Source of the DNA: Kiritimatiellia bacterium
GTDB taxonomy: Bacteria > Verrucomicrobiota > Kiritimatiellia > SLAD01
Direction: 5' to 3'
Assembly: GCA_007128275.1 (NCBI GenBank)
Contig: SKXR01000139.1
Location: 1-9,142 of the forward strand
DNA: 9,142 bases
Shown here: positions 8,145 to 9,142 of the stretch, in pieces
Layout: each line of letters opens with the position of its first letter
How positions within the stretch are numbered: position 1 is the stretch's first letter
Translations under genes and position numbers: made by a program
The notes under the pieces: model-generated
Seen by the model: the letters and a program-made list of their open reading frames with translations, nothing else
What the model was told of the DNA's origin: nothing
Database searches by the model: none

Positions 8145-8173
8145 ACACCCGACACCCGACACGCCCCCCCCCC
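8145..8173. repeat. Copy 1 of the 18-bp GTGTCGG-type repeat plus a C10/G10 homopolymer
   Basis: Plus-strand bases 8145-8162 read ACACCCGACACCCGACAC, that is, heptamer units of CACCCGA (GTGTCGG on the coding strand). After one G (8163), ten consecutive C follow (8164-8173). The last C is the G of the exonuclease TAG stop codon. The same 18 bases recur at the right edge of the window in the same orientation. The block fills the short gap between the exonuclease stop and the GT-C gene. It could be an interspersed intergenic repeat of this genome, or a scar of rearrangement. Confidence 0.8.
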
Positions 8174-9072
8174 TAAAACAGAGACGGCGATTCCAATTCG
8201 CGGGCCATCGAATTGAATTCCATTCGCCTGAAGAACGCGTGCAGGGCCTTGGTGTCGGCGGCTTGACTCTTCCACGATTCCCAATCAACCGCAAAGGGCA
8301 GATCGACGCGCAGGCGCGTCATCCGCAGGTTACGCAAGACATCCTCTTCATGCGCGCGCAACGACTCCCTCAATTTATCCTGTTTGATGTCGTCCAGCCG
8401 GGCGTACACTCCTGCAATCGAGCCATAGGCATTCAGCAACTTGGCCGCGGTCTTCGGCCCGACCCCGGGGACACCGGGAATATTGTCGGAACTGTCCCCG
8501 ATCAGGGCCAACCATTCCGCGATGGCGGACGGGGCCACGCCCGTCTTTTCCCGTACGGCTTCCGCGTCCATGCGGATCTCCGATTTCGTGGGCGGAATGA
8601 TGGATATCCTGTCATCCACGAGTTGGAACATGTCCTTGTCGCTGGTCGCCAACAACACGTCCGCACCCGCCTCACACGCGACCATTGCGAGCGTGGCCAT
8701 GACATCGTCGGCTTCCTGTTTGTCCTCCCGAATCATGGGTATGCGCGCGTGGAGCAAATACTCTTCTATGAGGGGGAACTGGTCGCTGAGCGCGTCCGGC
8801 ATGGCTTCCCGCTGGGCCTTATAGGTGGGCAACAACGCCATTCGCTCCTCCGGGAGACCTCCGTCGAATACGACCACGACATGGCTCGGCGTCCATTGCC
8901 GGTGCAACTGCTGCACCATGCGGATAAACCCGAACACGGCGTTCGTGGGCGTGCCGTCGCCGGTCGTGAGCTCGCGAATGGCGAAAAACGCGCGATACGC
9001 GAGGGCATTGCCGTCAATCAGTAGCAAACGTGATTGGTGATCCATGAGTTCATCAGGGTTCGACGGGAACAT
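8173..9072 (-). CDS. Stand-alone 5'-3' exonuclease (PolA N-terminal domain only)
   Basis: 299 residues. This is a flap/5'-3' exonuclease of the DNA polymerase I N-terminal family, which removes RNA primers and 5' flaps in replication and repair. Metal-binding residues are all present: D20 in LLIDGN, D70 in VVFDGG, R77 and Y84-K85 in the arch, E120/D122/D123 in QEADDVMA, D145/D147 in TSDKDMF, and D193/D196 in GDSSDN. The helix-hairpin-helix IPGVPGVGPKTAAKLL spans 198-213. The end FFRRMEFNSMARELESPSLF resembles the segment that leads into the proofreading/polymerase part of full-length PolA, but a TAG stop follows and no polymerase sequence exists between it and the next gene. Free-standing homologues occur (Bacillus YpcP, E. 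coli Xni), so this may be natural; a split or shortened polA is the alternative. Position upstream of coaE-rho favours a polA origin. Start: ATG 9072; ATG 9045 (MDHQSRLLL) is equally plausible, and neither has a clear Shine-Dalgarno. Confidence 0.92.
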   Translation of the reverse strand: MFPSNPDELMDHQSRLLLIDGNALAYRAFFAIRELTTGDGTPTNAVFGFIRMVQQLHRQWTPSHVVVVFDGGLPEERMALLPTYKAQREAMPDALSDQFPLIEEYLLHARIPMIREDKQEADDVMATLAMVACEAGADVLLATSDKDMFQLVDDRISIIPPTKSEIRMDAEAVREKTGVAPSAIAEWLALIGDSSDNIPGVPGVGPKTAAKLLNAYGSIAGVYARLDDIKQDKLRESLRAHEEDVLRNLRMTRLRVDLPFAVDWESWKSQAADTKALHAFFRRMEFNSMARELESPSLF

Positions 9073-9090
9073 ACGACCGCGCAGACCCAG

Positions 9091-9108
9091 TTAGCGGTGT
9101 CGCGCTAA
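9091..9108. other. Small inverted repeat upstream of the exonuclease gene
   Basis: TTAGCG (9091-9096) and CGCTAA (9103-9108) are exact reverse complements with a 6-base spacer, GTGTCG. It lies 18 bp upstream of ATG 9072. It could be a weak hairpin in the leader, the end of an upstream terminator, or an operator half-site pair. A 6-bp stem is short enough to occur by chance. Confidence 0.3.
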
Positions 9109-9124
9109 AGCCACCCGCCTCGCC

Positions 9125-9142
9125 ACACCCGACACCCGACAC
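9125..9142. repeat. Copy 2 of the 18-bp GTGTCGG-type repeat, at the window edge
   Basis: ACACCCGACACCCGACAC is identical to bases 8145-8162 and in the same orientation, 980 bp away. It may continue beyond the window. With copy 1 it brackets the exonuclease gene as direct repeats. Confidence 0.8.

Noticed and set aside
8098..8148. GTG start at 8148 for the GT-C gene
   Set aside because: It begins inside the heptamer repeat and would add a 17-residue leader unlike a signal sequence. ATG 8097 begins directly before the first membrane helix.
8149..8172. Remnant of the polymerase half of polA after the exonuclease stop
   Set aside because: The gap holds only the G run and the repeat. No frame before or inside the next gene resembles polymerase motifs, so a recent frameshift is not supported.
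8145..9142. CRISPR-like reading of the repeats
   Set aside because: There are only two copies, 980 bp apart, with a gene between them, and no cas genes are nearby.

Overview
The window is a fully protein-coding, single-direction stretch. All six genes I can support lie on the minus strand, so the window reads right to left. I see no rRNA, tRNA, CRISPR array, transposase or phage gene. The DNA is moderately GC-rich and codes densely, with 8-bp gene overlaps, a 4-bp gap, and Shine-Dalgarno sequences in front of coaE and rho. The taxonomic guess is a Gram-negative bacterium, possibly from the PVC superphylum (Verrucomicrobia/Kiritimatiellae-like). It rests on the Rho P-loop variant, the STT3-like GT-C protein and the ITIH-like vWA protein. 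It is an impression without a phylogenetic test.

Transcription order: (1) a free-standing 5'-3' exonuclease that matches only the N-terminal domain of DNA polymerase I (9072-8173); (2) a large GT-C/STT3-like membrane glycosyltransferase (8097-5998); (3) dephospho-CoA kinase coaE (6005-5349); (4) transcription termination factor rho (5356-3932); (5) a membrane-anchored vWA protein with an ITIH-like tail (3927-2179). A 109-bp gap carrying a perfect 28-bp palindrome follows. Last is (6), a large gene starting at 2069 that runs off the left edge. It fuses a periplasmic amino-acid-type substrate-binding domain (SBP_bac_3) to a seven-helix TRIC/UPF0126 channel or transporter and a cytosolic helical tail.

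Genes 1-5 look like one transcription unit of unrelated housekeeping and envelope functions. From memory, polA and coaE often cluster, and coaE and rho sit together in several phyla. Here the polA position holds only the exonuclease domain, and the GT-C gene sits where the Klenow part would be. The exonuclease gene is bracketed by two direct copies of an 18-bp, heptamer-based repeat and is followed at once by a run of ten G.

The most striking item is gene 6. Its layout, an extracytoplasmic ligand-binding clamshell feeding into a cation-channel-like pore, parallels ionotropic glutamate receptors but uses an unrelated pore family. A ligand-gated TRIC channel or a receptor-transporter is a testable hypothesis.
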